This document shows positions 37,160-46,398 of a DNA stretch of 64,000 bases, in pieces. The notes beneath the pieces are model-generated. The model ran no database searches. It saw only the letters and a list, made by a program, of their open reading frames with translations, and was not told the DNA's origin. This stretch comes from an uncultured Rhizobium sp. Lineage in GTDB: Bacteria; Pseudomonadota; Alphaproteobacteria; Rhizobiales; Rhizobiaceae. Each line of letters opens with the position of its first letter. Position 1 is the first letter of the stretch. A program made the position numbers and the translations under genes. The stretch spans positions 372,001 to 436,000 of the forward strand of contig CAMFIE010000001.1 of the NCBI GenBank assembly GCA_945952315.1. The letters run 5' to 3'.

Positions 37160-37877
37160 CGCAAAAGACATGATCTAGAAAGGCGGAAAGCCAGCATCTC
37201 AAGTGGGCGTCGTGGAGAAAGCGGCCTTCAAGATGCATCCGCCCGGGCTGCGCATTGGGCAGATCGAAACGATGCGCCCCACGCACCACCCAGCGCTGCA
37301 TCATCACCCGCGTCAGCTCCGCATGAAACTGGATGCCGAAGGCCCGTTCCTGATAGCGGAAGGCCTGGTTGGGATAGATCGAGCCCTGTGCAAGCAGTTC
37401 GGCGCCCTGCGGCAGGTCGAACCCTTCCATGTGAAACTGATAGACCTGTTCCGGCCAGGGCAGAAGCGCCTTGCCTGCCTCTGTCGGCGCAATCGGATAC
37501 CAGCCGATCTCCGTCAGCCCGTCGGCATGCGGCTTCACCGTGCCGCCAAGATGGCGCACCATCATCTGCGCGCCAAGACAAATGCCGAGAAACGGTTTGT
37601 TTTCGGAAAGTGGCACGGAGATCCAGTCGATTTCCTGCCTGACATAGTCGTCCGGATCATTGGCACTCATCGGCCCGCCGAAGATCACCGCGCCAGAATG
37701 ACGGGCTAGGGTCGCGGGTAGCGGATCGCCAAGAACGGGCCGGCGGATGTCCAGAGAAAAACCGCGCTCGATCAGCATCTGGCCGACCCGGCCGGGTGTA
37801 GAACGCTCCTGATGAAGCACGATCAGCACCGGCGGACGGTGCGGTTTCATCATCCGGGCCGCAAGGTAACCATCCAT
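37140..37877 (-). CDS. Class I glutamine amidotransferase-like protein
   Basis: A 245-residue GATase-1 domain protein without a fused synthase. The catalytic triad is visible: nucleophile C100 in FLGICLGAQMM, and H185 and E187 in GIQFHAELT. FGGPMSANDPDDYV and GLTEIGWYPI match the group related to GMP-synthase-like and gamma-glutamyl-hydrolysing amidotransferases in rhizobia. The acceptor is unknown. ATG 37877 begins one base after the TerB stop and is preferred; ATG 37853 would also give the conserved domain. It shares its 3' end with the MFS gene. Confidence 0.88.
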   Translation of the reverse strand: MDGYLAARMMKPHRPPVLIVLHQERSTPGRVGQMLIERGFSLDIRRPVLGDPLPATLARHSGAVIFGGPMSANDPDDYVRQEIDWISVPLSENKPFLGICLGAQMMVRHLGGTVKPHADGLTEIGWYPIAPTEAGKALLPWPEQVYQFHMEGFDLPQGAELLAQGSIYPNQAFRYQERAFGIQFHAELTRVMMQRWVVRGAHRFDLPNAQPGRMHLEGRFLHDAHLRCWLSAFLDHVFCADQALA

Positions 37878-37878
37878 G

Positions 37879-38346
37879 TCAGCGGGTCTTTTCCTGGTGG
37901 GACGCCGCCGCCTTCTGCCGCTCCTCCACCCGGTCGCGGGCCGAAACGCCGAGCAAATCTGCAATCCGCCAGATCGCGTGATCCTCCATCTCGCTGCGCT
38001 CGCCGTCTGCGTAGACCATGCTCCAGAGAAGGCCGATCAGCTCTCGCCGCTGGTCCTCATCGAGATGGCGCTTCAGCTCCGAGGTAAAGCGGTAATAGTC
38101 CACCGCCTCCGATCCTGCTTCCCGGCCCGCATTGATGAGCGCCTCGAGCGCGGCGCCGTCAAGGCCATACTGTTCGCCAAGCAGGGCTTTCAGCTGCGCC
38201 TGCTCGCTTTCGCGCACGACGCCATCCGCTTCCATGACCTGAATGCAAAGGGCCGCGACCGCAAGCCGCGGATCACCGGGGCCGAATGCCTGATCCTGTG
38301 TGGCCCCGCGAATGGTCTTCAGGAAGATCTGGAACTGCTCGAACAT
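37879..38346 (-). CDS. TerB-family (tellurite resistance-like) protein
   Basis: A 155-residue all-helical protein of the TerB/DjlA-like family. The repeated acidic EF-like segments VMEADGVVRESEQAQLKALL and MVYADGERSEMEDHAIWRI, which bind metals in relatives, are both present. There is no signal or membrane segment. Many alphaproteobacterial TerB-like proteins have no link to tellurite, and none is claimed. It follows hemY on the same strand after 21 bases and is directly followed by the amidotransferase, so all three may share a transcript. Confidence 0.88.
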   Translation of the reverse strand: MFEQFQIFLKTIRGATQDQAFGPGDPRLAVAALCIQVMEADGVVRESEQAQLKALLGEQYGLDGAALEALINAGREAGSEAVDYYRFTSELKRHLDEDQRRELIGLLWSMVYADGERSEMEDHAIWRIADLLGVSARDRVEERQKAAASHQEKTR

Positions 38347-38367
38347 CGGCGCTCTCTTTACATCCGG

Positions 38368-39960
38368 TCAGAACAGGGGCTTGCGCTTCTTCGCCGGTGC
38401 CGTGGTTCCCGGCCGCACACCGGGATCATCCGGGGCATGGCCGAAGAAGGGAACCACCGTCTTTCCACCCTCTGCCGCAGGCACCGGCTCCTGTCGCAGT
38501 GCTTCGGGCTCAATCGGCTTGGCAACTTCCTGAACCCTGGCCGATCCCGCCGGTTCGGGCGTGGCATTTTGCCCAGAGGAAACCGGCGTGCTCTCAAGGT
38601 CGAGCACATCGGGGGCCTCCTGCGGCGGCAGAACCACGTCATCGAGATCGAGGAAAGCTTCCTCCTCGGCGCGCGCGTAGGGCTCACGCCATTCGAAGGC
38701 CCCGAGCGTACCCGTTACGGGGGAAAACGGTTGCCAGGTCGGTGAGACGACGCCGTCTGCCACCCAGGCCGGGTCGCGCGGTGCGCGGAAGGTTGCTGCA
38801 AGATAATGGCGGATACGGGCCTGATCGCCGGTTTCTGCCTCCTCGATATCGGCAAGCAGCCGCAGAATGCCCTCGCGCGGATCCCGTTTCAGGGCGGCTT
38901 CCGCCTTTTCCCGGGCCTTGTCGAACAGGCGCGCATCGAGCGCTGCCTTTGCGGTTGCGGCAAGGGCAACCGGATTGTCCGGGGTCAGGCTTTCAAGCTT
39001 TTCCGCCCGCTTCAGCCGGTCGAGCGTGCTGTCACCGCTGCGGGCACGGATATAGGTATCCGCGACCTCCGGATGCGGATCAAGCTTCCAGACCTGTTCT
39101 AGAAGCTTTGCCCCTCGCTTCAGGTCATTGTCGCGGAAATAGGCTTTGGCCGCAATGATCGCCGCTGGCACCAGCGCGGGCTGGAGTTTCAGCGCCTGCA
39201 GGGCATCGTCGCGGGCACCACGCGGGTCGCCATCGAGTTTCGAGCCTGCCCGGGCTGTCAGCAGCACGGCCTTTTCGCGCGCCGTATTGGATACCTTGGT
39301 GATGCCTGCGGCCTTCTGTTGGCCAAGCAGGCGTAGCGCTGCATCATAATCACCGGCGCGGGTGCGATATTCGAGCACCGCCTGCGATGCCCAGGGCAGG
39401 TAGGGCGCCTTCTCCGCGGCCTTGGTGGCGTAGTGCTCTGCCGCTTCATCCGCACCCAGACGCCTGGCCTCCATGAAGAGACCCCGCAGGCCAAGCTCGC
39501 GCGTTTCCGGATCCTCCGCCATGGCCTCGAAGATCTTGCGCGCGGCCTCGTGATCGCCTTTGATCAGCGCTGTCTGCGCGTCCAGAAGATGAATGAGCGG
39601 CTCCTGATCGGCCGATAGCAGGCCGCGGGTCCGCTCCGCCATCTTGGCTGCCAGAAGCGCATTGCCTGCACCGGCGGCAATCAATCCGGTCGAAAGGGCC
39701 TGATAGCCCCGGTCGCGCTTGCGGGCGCGGAAATAGCGGCTGACCGTTTGCGGCGATGTCCAGACGAGACGCACCAGCCACCAGAGGATCAGGATCATGA
39801 GAAACAGGATCGCGAGCAGCGAGGCTGCAACCATCAGGCTCATCTGGATCTGCTGACCCTGCCACAGAATCATCAGCTCCCCGGGACGGTCGGCCAGCCA
39901 GGCAAAGCCCCAGGCGGCGGCAAGCACGATGGCGGCATAGAAAAAGATACGGATCATCAT
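38368..39960 (-). CDS. hemY: HemY-like membrane TPR protein
   Basis: Protein of 530 residues with two N-terminal membrane spans (about 3-20 and 40-65). The HemY_N segment SPQTVSRYFRARKRDRGYQALSTGLIAAGAG comes next, then a TPR-type helical array and a Pro/Glu-rich tail ending in FGHAPDDPGV. This is the alphaproteobacterial HemY of the hemC-hemD cluster, not the Bacillus protoporphyrinogen oxidase that shares the name. It is thought to act with haem synthesis but has no proven activity. The ribosome site GAGGTGA lies six bases ahead of the ATG and after the mic60 stop. Confidence 0.9.
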   Translation of the reverse strand: MMIRIFFYAAIVLAAAWGFAWLADRPGELMILWQGQQIQMSLMVAASLLAILFLMILILWWLVRLVWTSPQTVSRYFRARKRDRGYQALSTGLIAAGAGNALLAAKMAERTRGLLSADQEPLIHLLDAQTALIKGDHEAARKIFEAMAEDPETRELGLRGLFMEARRLGADEAAEHYATKAAEKAPYLPWASQAVLEYRTRAGDYDAALRLLGQQKAAGITKVSNTAREKAVLLTARAGSKLDGDPRGARDDALQALKLQPALVPAAIIAAKAYFRDNDLKRGAKLLEQVWKLDPHPEVADTYIRARSGDSTLDRLKRAEKLESLTPDNPVALAATAKAALDARLFDKAREKAEAALKRDPREGILRLLADIEEAETGDQARIRHYLAATFRAPRDPAWVADGVVSPTWQPFSPVTGTLGAFEWREPYARAEEEAFLDLDDVVLPPQEAPDVLDLESTPVSSGQNATPEPAGSARVQEVAKPIEPEALRQEPVPAAEGGKTVVPFFGHAPDDPGVRPGTTAPAKKRKPLF

Positions 39961-39966
39961 CTCACC

Positions 39967-41076
39967 TCAGCCTGCATTCACCTTGGCGGTGGCAGAGCGC
40001 TCTGCCAGGCCACGGGTCAGTTCATCCGCCTTCACCCGCTTGTCGAGCAGGCTCTTGAAATCCGCAGCGGCGTTCTTTGCCGGTGCTGGCAACGCTTCCC
40101 ATTCCAGTGCGGCACCCCTGGCATCGCCATTCTTCAGCTTGTCCTCCATCCGGGCAACGATCGCGCCGGCATCCGTGCCCTCGACATTGCCGACCGGACG
40201 GACACTGACCAGCGAGCGGGCGCTGGCAAACAGGCGGTCCATCATGCCTTCGCCTTCGACCGGCTGGTTCATCGCATCGATCATCGCGTTGGCGACAGGC
40301 TCAAAGCGCTTCGTCAAGTCTGCCTTTGTGGGTACGCCGGTTGCCGCAAGGCCACGCAAATCGGCTAGCGCCGGATCTTCGGGCGAAAGGGCGGCAAAGG
40401 TTTCCAGCTCGGTCAGGAACGGATCACCCCGGTCGACAGCCGCCTTCAGATAGGTCGCCGCAATCGCCTTGGAAACGGCAGCCTCGCCCGGCTGGTCCGC
40501 CAGTTTCTTTTCCGTCTCCGCCAGGCGGCTGGAAAGATCGGCAAGTGCTGCCGCATTGCCGGTATCACCCGTATTGTCCCTTGCCTGAAGCGCCTGAACC
40601 GTCGCCTCCAGCGCCTTCAATTGTTCTTCGATCTTCGGATCGGCCGCGGGGGCGGGGCCTGCGGTCTCCAGCGCTGAAATCCGCTTTTCAAGTGCGTCAT
40701 TCGGCGAAAGGTCGGCGGGAATGGTGGCAAGCTGCTGCTTCAATCCGTCGACTTCGGCACGAAGCGCAGAAAGAGCCGCATCATCGGTCGCCGCTGCCTT
40801 TTGCTCCGGGGCCACATTCGGCAGAAAACCGGCATATTGCATGGCACCGGCTGCTCCGAGCGCAATCAGGCCGCCCAGAATGCCAGCGGCAATCATGCCG
40901 GATTGCGAAGGCGCGCGTGCGGGATTTCCGGTTGCAGGTTTGGGCTCCACAAAAGCGGGCTCCTTTGCCGGTTCGGCATCCGGCTTGGGCGCGTCATCCA
41001 CCGGATCGGCCTGAAGGTCGATCGCATCAGGCTCATCTTTCGGTGTTTCACTGGAAGACGAATGATCCTGAACCAT
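39967..41076 (-). CDS. Mitofilin-like inner-membrane protein (alphaproteobacterial Mic60, COG4223)
   Basis: A 369-residue protein between hemD and hemY. An acidic, disordered cytoplasmic N terminus (about 1-55) leads to one membrane span (GMIAAGILGGLIALGAAGAM). A long coiled coil follows (about 90-225, with ALRAEVDGLKQQLA and SRLAETEKKLA), then a C-terminal mitofilin-like domain including ARSLVSVRPVGNVEG and ARMEDKLKNGDARGAALEWEALP. This layout and location match the alphaproteobacterial relatives of mitochondrial Mic60, which shape intracytoplasmic membranes in phototrophs. The start at 41076 has GAGGT upstream. The call rests on architecture and synteny, which I regard as strong. Confidence 0.85.
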   Translation of the reverse strand: MVQDHSSSSETPKDEPDAIDLQADPVDDAPKPDAEPAKEPAFVEPKPATGNPARAPSQSGMIAAGILGGLIALGAAGAMQYAGFLPNVAPEQKAAATDDAALSALRAEVDGLKQQLATIPADLSPNDALEKRISALETAGPAPAADPKIEEQLKALEATVQALQARDNTGDTGNAAALADLSSRLAETEKKLADQPGEAAVSKAIAATYLKAAVDRGDPFLTELETFAALSPEDPALADLRGLAATGVPTKADLTKRFEPVANAMIDAMNQPVEGEGMMDRLFASARSLVSVRPVGNVEGTDAGAIVARMEDKLKNGDARGAALEWEALPAPAKNAAADFKSLLDKRVKADELTRGLAERSATAKVNAG

Positions 41077-41170
41077 GGCAACCTCATATTCTGAACGCTT
41101 GGGTCTCGAAAGTAGAGAGAGTTGCGGGCGAAGAAAAGGCCTTGGCGTGAAATAGCGCGCGCAGGGGCCG

Positions 41171-41893
41171 TCAGGCCTGATCCTCGTCAAGAAGAGCAAG
41201 CAAGGCGTCTTCATTCGGTTCGCGCGCGGCGCGGGCCCTGGCTTGCAAGGACATGGGCAGGCATTGCCGGATCGATTCGCTCAGACAAAAGAGGCGAAAT
41301 GTCGGGGCGGTCGTGCCCGATCTGCCTGCAAGCTCGGCGAAACGCCGTGCGGCTTCTCCGGAATAGAGAAGGATGGTCGGGTCGGGATATCGTGACAGAC
41401 GGTCCGCAATCGCCGCATCGGTATAATCCACCGGCAGCATCCGATAGAGGGTCACGGTGGAGAACTGAAAACCCGCTTCCCGCAAGGTATCCTCCAGATG
41501 CGGGCTGCGCGGCTCACCGGCCAGATAGAGAAGGGGCGCCGTTTTCCGCCACTCCCGGATGATGCGTTCGGCAAGGATTTGTCCGTTGCCTTCCGCCGTT
41601 CGTATGTCTTCAAAGCCGAGCTGTGCAAAAGCGCGGGCCGTGGCCGCCCCGACGGCAAAAAGCGGTTTTGTCACATGCGCCGCGAGGTGTTCCGGCAGGC
41701 TTGCGAGCGCTCGGGCCGCTTCTGCGCTGGTGACGATCAGGCTGCCCGGATTGCCGGAAAGCGCCTTTTCGGCCTCGTCCGTCAGATGCAGCGCTGCAAA
41801 CAGCGGCAGGACCTCCGCCTGATGGCCAAGCGCGATCAGGCGGCGCATCGTGCGTGATGCAGAGGGTTCGGGCCGCGTCACGAGCACCCGCAT
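41171..41893 (-). CDS. hemD: Uroporphyrinogen-III synthase
   Basis: Cyclises hydroxymethylbilane with inversion of ring D, giving uroporphyrinogen III. The protein is 240 residues. The family is weakly conserved, but the N-terminal VLVTRPEPSASRTMRRL, SAEAARAL, AVGAATARAFAQLGF and LLYLAGEPRSPHLEDTLREAGF with VTLYRM are typical. It begins five bases after the hemC stop, which fixes the assignment. The next gene, mic60, follows after 94 bases. Confidence 0.94.
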   Translation of the reverse strand: MRVLVTRPEPSASRTMRRLIALGHQAEVLPLFAALHLTDEAEKALSGNPGSLIVTSAEAARALASLPEHLAAHVTKPLFAVGAATARAFAQLGFEDIRTAEGNGQILAERIIREWRKTAPLLYLAGEPRSPHLEDTLREAGFQFSTVTLYRMLPVDYTDAAIADRLSRYPDPTILLYSGEAARRFAELAGRSGTTAPTFRLFCLSESIRQCLPMSLQARARAAREPNEDALLALLDEDQA

Positions 41894-41898
41894 GCCTT

Positions 41899-42828
41899 TC
41901 AGCTCCAGCTGGAGAAAAAGGCGGCTCCGGCCTTGGCGCGGATATCCTCGCCTGCGCGCAGGCCGATCAGTTCGGCTTCGCCGCGCTTCCCATCCGCTTC
42001 GATCCGGTGCGAGGTTGCACCATCCGGTGTAAGGATCATGCCTGAGAAACGAATGCTTTCCCCGTCAATCTCCGCATGGCCTGCGATCGGCGTGCGGCAG
42101 GAGCCGTCGAGTGCGGACAGGAACGCCCGTTCGCAGGAAACCGCGTCGAAGGTCGCCCGGTCATTGATCGCCGCAAGCAGCGCTTCCGTCCGGTCATCGC
42201 CGATGCGGCTTTCGATACAGATTGCCCCTTGGGCGGGCGCAGGTGGAAAATCGTGCGGATCGAGAATTTCGGTCGGCACGTCCTGTTTGCCGAGACGGCG
42301 CAGACCGGCCAGTGCAAGAAGCGTGGCATCCACCTGACCTTCGGCAAGCTTGCGCAACCGCGTATCCACCAGCCCGCGGAAGGTGATCACCTCGATATCC
42401 GGACGCAGACGGCGGATGAGCGCCTGACGGCGCAGCGAGGAGGAGCCGATCACGGCACCTTTCGGCAGGTCGAGCAGCTTCGCCGCCGTCCTTCCCACGA
42501 AGGCGTCGCGCGGATCCTCGCGCGGCAGGTAGGCCGAAATATGCAGGCCCTCCGGCAGCTTCGTCGGCATGTCCTTCGAACTGTGCACGGCGAGATCGAG
42601 TGCGCCGGAAAGCAGCTGTTCTTCCAGTTCCTCCGTGAAAAGGCCCTTTCCACCGATTTCCGACAGCGAGCGATCCGTAATCCGGTCGCCCTTGGTCGAG
42701 AGCACCACGATCTCGAACCGGTCTGCGCCAAGGCCGTGGGCCGCCATCAGCCGGTCGCGGGTTTCATAGGCCTGTGCGAGCGCAAGTGGGCTGCCCCGCG
42801 TGCCGATCCGGAAAGGTTTTGTTTGCAT
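41899..42828 (-). CDS. hemC: Hydroxymethylbilane synthase (porphobilinogen deaminase)
   Basis: Polymerises four porphobilinogens into hydroxymethylbilane. The protein is 309 residues. The dipyrromethane cofactor cysteine is C244 in [45 protein letters not shown] and the arginine-rich substrate region [11 protein letters not shown] are intact. It is divergent from tsaD with 82 bases between the starts, the usual alphaproteobacterial arrangement. Confidence 0.98.
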   Translation of the reverse strand: MQTKPFRIGTRGSPLALAQAYETRDRLMAAHGLGADRFEIVVLSTKGDRITDRSLSEIGGKGLFTEELEEQLLSGALDLAVHSSKDMPTKLPEGLHISAYLPREDPRDAFVGRTAAKLLDLPKGAVIGSSSLRRQALIRRLRPDIEVITFRGLVDTRLRKLAEGQVDATLLALAGLRRLGKQDVPTEILDPHDFPPAPAQGAICIESRIGDDRTEALLAAINDRATFDAVSCERAFLSALDGSCRTPIAGHAEIDGESIRFSGMILTPDGATSHRIEADGKRGEAELIGLRAGEDIRAKAGAAFFSSWS

Positions 42829-42910
42829 CCGTTCAATTCCATTGTTACCGGAGTTTCCAGTAAACCGGTTTCCGCCTTACCGCAATCAACCAACGGCCGT
42901 CGATCCATCC

Positions 42911-44005
42911 ATGCCCGCCATCCAATCCATCCTCGGTATCGAAACGAGCTGCGATGAAACCGCGGCTGCCGTGGTTCTGCGTCATCCGGACGGACGCGGC
43001 GAGATTGTATCGAATGTGGTTCTGAGCCAGCTGGAAGAGCACAGCGCTTATGGTGGCGTGGTGCCGGAAATCGCCGCACGTGCCCATGTGGAAGCGCTGG
43101 ACAGCCTGATCGCGGAGGCCCTGCTTCAATCCGGCAAGACGCTTGGTGCGCTTGATGCGATTGCCGCAACGGCTGGCCCCGGCCTGATCGGCGGGCTGAT
43201 TGTCGGTCTGATGACCGGCAAGGCGATTGCGCGTGCCTGCGACAAACCGCTCTTTGCCGTCAACCATCTGGAGGGGCATGCGCTGACGGCGCGGCTGACC
43301 GATCAGCTGAGCTTCCCCTATCTTATGCTTCTGGTTTCAGGTGGCCATACGCAGCTTATTCTGGTGCGCGGCGTTGGCGACTACGAGCGCTGGGGCACGA
43401 CAATTGATGATGCCCTTGGCGAAGCCTTCGACAAGACGGCGAAGCTGCTGGGATTGCCCTATCCGGGTGGGCCTGCGGTGGAGCGCGCTGCCCTTTCAGG
43501 CAATCCGAAGCGGTTTGTGTTTCCCCGCCCGCTGGTCGGCGAAACGCGCCTGGATTTCTCTTTTTCCGGGCTGAAAACCGCTGTCCGCCAGGCAGCAACC
43601 TCGATCGAACCGGTAACGGAGGCGGATGTGGCTGACATCTGCGCGTCGTTCCAGAATGCGGTCTCGCGGACGCTCAAGGATCGCATCGGGCGCGGCCTTG
43701 AACGTTTCAGCGCAGAATTCCCGGCGGAAAAGGCGCGCGCACTGGTGGTCGCCGGAGGCGTTGCGGCGAACCGGGAACTGCGCCAGACCCTTTCCGATCT
43801 TTGCGCCGCCAAGGGCTTCCGTTTCGTTGCGCCGCCACATGCCTTGTGCACGGACAATGCCGCGATGATTGCCTGGGCGGGGCTGGAGCGGCTTGCGGCC
43901 GGGCTTTCGCCAGACGGGTTCGACACCCAGCCGCGTTCGCGCTGGCCGCTCGACCAAAAGGCGGAAACCCTGATCGGATACGGCAAACGCGGAGCCAAGG
44001 CATGA
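42911..44005 (+). CDS. tsaD: tRNA N6-adenosine threonylcarbamoyltransferase TsaD
   Basis: Transfers the threonylcarbamoyl group to A37 of ANN-decoding tRNAs. The protein is 364 residues. The ASKHA-fold motif [13 protein letters not shown] starts near residue 9. The metal ligands H119 and H123 are in [10 protein letters not shown], and [26 protein letters not shown] and the late [12 protein letters not shown] are present. The start ATG 42911 gives the family N terminus; upstream in-frame sequence reads through the hemC promoter region. Its stop overlaps the gpsA ATG by four bases. MtaB, encoded elsewhere in this window, acts on its product. Confidence 0.97.
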   Translation: MPAIQSILGIETSCDETAAAVVLRHPDGRGEIVSNVVLSQLEEHSAYGGVVPEIAARAHVEALDSLIAEALLQSGKTLGALDAIAATAGPGLIGGLIVGLMTGKAIARACDKPLFAVNHLEGHALTARLTDQLSFPYLMLLVSGGHTQLILVRGVGDYERWGTTIDDALGEAFDKTAKLLGLPYPGGPAVERAALSGNPKRFVFPRPLVGETRLDFSFSGLKTAVRQAATSIEPVTEADVADICASFQNAVSRTLKDRIGRGLERFSAEFPAEKARALVVAGGVAANRELRQTLSDLCAAKGFRFVAPPHALCTDNAAMIAWAGLERLAAGLSPDGFDTQPRSRWPLDQKAETLIGYGKRGAKA

Positions 44006-44991
44006 CCGACAGAAGCCATTGCGTTGTCATTGGCGCCGGTGCCTTCGGTACGGCGCTTGCCGCCGTGATTGCGCAATCGGGGCAGGAAAAGGTCACGCTT
44101 CTCGGGCGTGACGCGGCGCTGATGGCCGATATGGCCTCTTCCAGACGCAATGAGGCCGCGCTGCCGGGCATTGATCTTCCCGAAACATTGCATTTCAGCA
44201 GTGACAAAGCCGTGCTTTCTGATGCCCGGACCGTGCTCTTCGTCATGCCGTCGCAGGCGCAGGCAGAGGCTGCCCGGACCTATGGTCCCTTTCTTCGCGA
44301 CGATGCGGTGATCGTCACCTGTGCCAAGGGCATCGACCGGCAGACCACCGGCCTTCTGAGCGCGGTGCTGGAGCGGGAATTGCCTGCGCATCCGGTCGCG
44401 GTGCTGTCCGGTCCAGGCTTTGCCGCCGACATTGCCAAAGGTCTGCCGACGGCCATGGCGATTGCCGCGCGCGAGCTTTCGCTTGCCGAAGATCTGGCGC
44501 GGCGGATTTCAGGCCGCAGCTTCCGCCTTTATGCCTCGGCGGACCCGGTGGGCGTGCAACTCGGAGGGGCGCTCAAGAATGTGCTCGCGATTGCCTGCGG
44601 TATGGTCGAGGGCGCTGGGCTTGGCGATTCGGCGCGTGCGGCGCTCATTGCGCGCGGCCTTGCGGAAATGTCGCGTCTGGCCGTGGCACTCGGGGGCGAT
44701 GCCGATACGATCCGCGGACTTTCAGGTCTGGGCGATCTCGTGCTCACCGCCACCAGCCACCAGTCGCGCAACCTGCGCTATGGCATTGCGCTCGGGCAGG
44801 GGCTTGCGGAAGGCGCTTCCGGCGGCAAGCTGGTGGAAGGTGCCTTTGCTGCCTCCGTTGCCTCGCGGCTCGCCGAGGGGCTGGGGGTCGACATGCCGAT
44901 CACGCAAGCCGTTGCCGCCATTATTGACGGCCTTCTGGATATACCGACCGCGCTCGAACAGCTGATGAGCCGGCCCATCACCACGGAATAG
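44002..44991 (+). CDS. gpsA: Glycerol-3-phosphate dehydrogenase [NAD(P)+]
   Basis: Reduces dihydroxyacetone phosphate to sn-glycerol-3-phosphate for phospholipid synthesis. The protein is 329 residues. The dinucleotide fold [10 protein letters not shown] is at residues 11-20, and [36 protein letters not shown] and the catalytic-lysine region [15 protein letters not shown] are present. [15 protein letters not shown] marks the substrate domain. It is translationally coupled to tsaD, and the YciI gene follows 11 bases later. Confidence 0.97.
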   Translation: MTDRSHCVVIGAGAFGTALAAVIAQSGQEKVTLLGRDAALMADMASSRRNEAALPGIDLPETLHFSSDKAVLSDARTVLFVMPSQAQAEAARTYGPFLRDDAVIVTCAKGIDRQTTGLLSAVLERELPAHPVAVLSGPGFAADIAKGLPTAMAIAARELSLAEDLARRISGRSFRLYASADPVGVQLGGALKNVLAIACGMVEGAGLGDSARAALIARGLAEMSRLAVALGGDADTIRGLSGLGDLVLTATSHQSRNLRYGIALGQGLAEGASGGKLVEGAFAASVASRLAEGLGVDMPITQAVAAIIDGLLDIPTALEQLMSRPITTE

Positions 44992-45002
44992 AGGATCTGA
45001 CG

Positions 45003-45296
45003 ATGCTTTTTGCGCTTCTTTGCACCGACAAGCCTGACCATCTGCAGGTGCGTCTCGATACGCGGCCTGCCCATGTGGATTTCCTGAATGGCCTTAACGC
45101 CGAAGGCAAGCTGAAGATGGCTGGCCCCTTTCTGGGCGATGATGGCAAGCCCTGCGGCAGTCTGGTGGTGATCGAGGCGGAAGACCGCGCAGGCGCCGAA
45201 GCCCTTGCCGCCGCCGATCCCTATGCCAGGGCTGGCCTGTTCGAAAAGGTCGAGATCAAGCCCTTCAACTGGGTCTTCAACAAGCCGGAGGCATAA
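45003..45296 (+). CDS. YciI family protein
   Basis: A 97-residue single-domain YciI protein with a dimeric ferredoxin-like fold. The conserved histidine is in TRPAHVDFLNGL, and GPFLGDDGKPCGSLVVIEAED and ADPYARAGLFEKVEIKPFNWVF are typical of the group. YciI-like proteins are mostly of unknown activity; one (TftG) is a dehydrochlorinase. It is embedded in the tsaD-gpsA-yciI-EVE run, with five bases to the next gene. A second, longer YciI-like gene lies in the suc operon of this window. Confidence 0.92.
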   Translation: MLFALLCTDKPDHLQVRLDTRPAHVDFLNGLNAEGKLKMAGPFLGDDGKPCGSLVVIEAEDRAGAEALAAADPYARAGLFEKVEIKPFNWVFNKPEA

Positions 45297-45301
45297 GCAT
45301 C

Positions 45302-45733
45302 ATGGCTTTCTGGCTCTACAAGTCCGAACCCTTCAAGTGGTCATGGGAGCAGCAGAAGCAGGCTGGCGCTGCCGGAACCGAATGGACCGGCGTGCGCAAC
45401 TATCTTGCCCGCAACAACATGCGGGCGATGCAGATCGGCGACAAGGGCTTCTTCTACCATTCCAATGAAGGTCTGGAGATTGTCGGCATCACGGAAGTCT
45501 GCGCGCTGTCGCATCCGGATTCGACCGCCGAGGGCGACCTTCGCTGGGACTGCGTGGATATCCGTGCCGTCATGGACCTGCCGCGCCCGGTGAGCCTCAA
45601 GGACATCAAGGCAAGCGAGCGGCTGCAGAAGATGGCGCTCGTTACCTCGATGCGGCTTTCCGTGCAGCCGGTGACGGAAGATGAATGGCTGGAAGTCTGC
45701 CGCATGGGCGGGCTCGACAATCCGCCGCGCTGA
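45302..45733 (+). CDS. EVE domain-containing protein
   Basis: A 143-residue EVE (PUA-like) protein. The YTH-type aromatic pocket is suggested by FWLYKSEPFKWSW, WTGVRNYLARNNMR and FFYHSNEGLEIVGI, and DCVDIRAVMDLPRPVSL continues the barrel. EVE domains bind modified bases in DNA or RNA. A standalone copy following tsaD-gpsA-yciI is a common alphaproteobacterial layout, and a link to tRNA or nucleic-acid modification is inferred. It is followed after eight bases by a methyltransferase gene. Confidence 0.93.
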   Translation: MAFWLYKSEPFKWSWEQQKQAGAAGTEWTGVRNYLARNNMRAMQIGDKGFFYHSNEGLEIVGITEVCALSHPDSTAEGDLRWDCVDIRAVMDLPRPVSLKDIKASERLQKMALVTSMRLSVQPVTEDEWLEVCRMGGLDNPPR

Positions 45734-45741
45734 CACCAGTC

Positions 45742-46392
45742 ATGAAGACCGAGCCAGAAGCCTTCATTCTTGCCAATACGGCGCTTCTGCGCCCGCCGCA
45801 TGTGCCGGAAATCGTGCTTCATCTCGCAAGCGAGGTGCATGAGCTTTGGCACAAGACGGAAAGCGAGCTGGAGGCTATCGGTCTGCCGCCACCGTTCTGG
45901 GCCTTCGCCTGGGCAGGCGGACAGGGGCTTGCGCGCTACATTCTCGATCACCCGGAAACGGTGCGGGGCAAGCGGGTGGTGGATTTTGCAAGCGGCTCCG
46001 GCATAGTCGGAATTGCCGCGAAACTGGCAGGGGCAGCGCAGGTGCTTGCCGCTGATATAGACCCCTGGACCGGCCATGCGATCCGGCTCAACGCGGCAGC
46101 AAACAATGTCTCATTGGACTTTACCTGCCGCAACCTGATTGGCGAACCGCTGGAGGCGGATGTGCTTCTTGCCGGGGATGTCTTTTACGACCGGGATTTC
46201 GCCGCAGCCCTTGTTCCCTGGTTTGAGGAGCTTGCCGCAAGGGGGATGGAAATCCTCGCGGGCGATCCGGGCCGCGCCTATCTGCCGAAACAGGCGCTTC
46301 AGCCGCTTGCGACATACGAGGTTCCTGTCACCCGGGTGCTTGAGGACAGCGAGGTGAAGCGGACAACGGTATGGCTTTTCACCGGCCCTTAG
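45742..46392 (+). CDS. Class I SAM methyltransferase (ETF-beta lysine methyltransferase-like)
   Basis: A 216-residue methyltransferase resembling the ETFBKMT (METTL20) group. The SAM motif I is VVDFASGSGIVGIAA at about residues 76-90, followed by ADIDPWTGHAIRLNA. PPPFWAFAWAGGQGLARYIL before it and LLAGDVFYDRDFAA after it are signs of this seven-beta-strand protein-lysine methyltransferase group. A homologue in Agrobacterium is known to modify ETF-beta. The start ATG 45742 follows the EVE gene closely. Its last codons form half of a palindrome shared with the convergent gene. Confidence 0.82.
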   Translation: MKTEPEAFILANTALLRPPHVPEIVLHLASEVHELWHKTESELEAIGLPPPFWAFAWAGGQGLARYILDHPETVRGKRVVDFASGSGIVGIAAKLAGAAQVLAADIDPWTGHAIRLNAAANNVSLDFTCRNLIGEPLEADVLLAGDVFYDRDFAAALVPWFEELAARGMEILAGDPGRAYLPKQALQPLATYEVPVTRVLEDSEVKRTTVWLFTGP

Positions 46393-46398
46393 GGCCGG
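46382..46398. terminator. Palindromic overlapping 3' ends of methyltransferase and His-rich genes
   Basis: CCGGCCC (46382-46388), TTA, GGGCCGG (46392-46398) is a perfect hairpin. The plus-strand stop TAG occupies 46390-46392 and the minus-strand stop TAA 46391-46389. The proteins therefore end in GP and RP from the two faces of one palindrome. No T-run is present, so its role in termination is inferred. Confidence 0.55.

Noticed and set aside
37879-38346. Calling the TerB-like protein a tellurite resistance determinant
   Set aside because: No other ter genes are nearby, and TerB-like domains are widespread without tellurite phenotypes.
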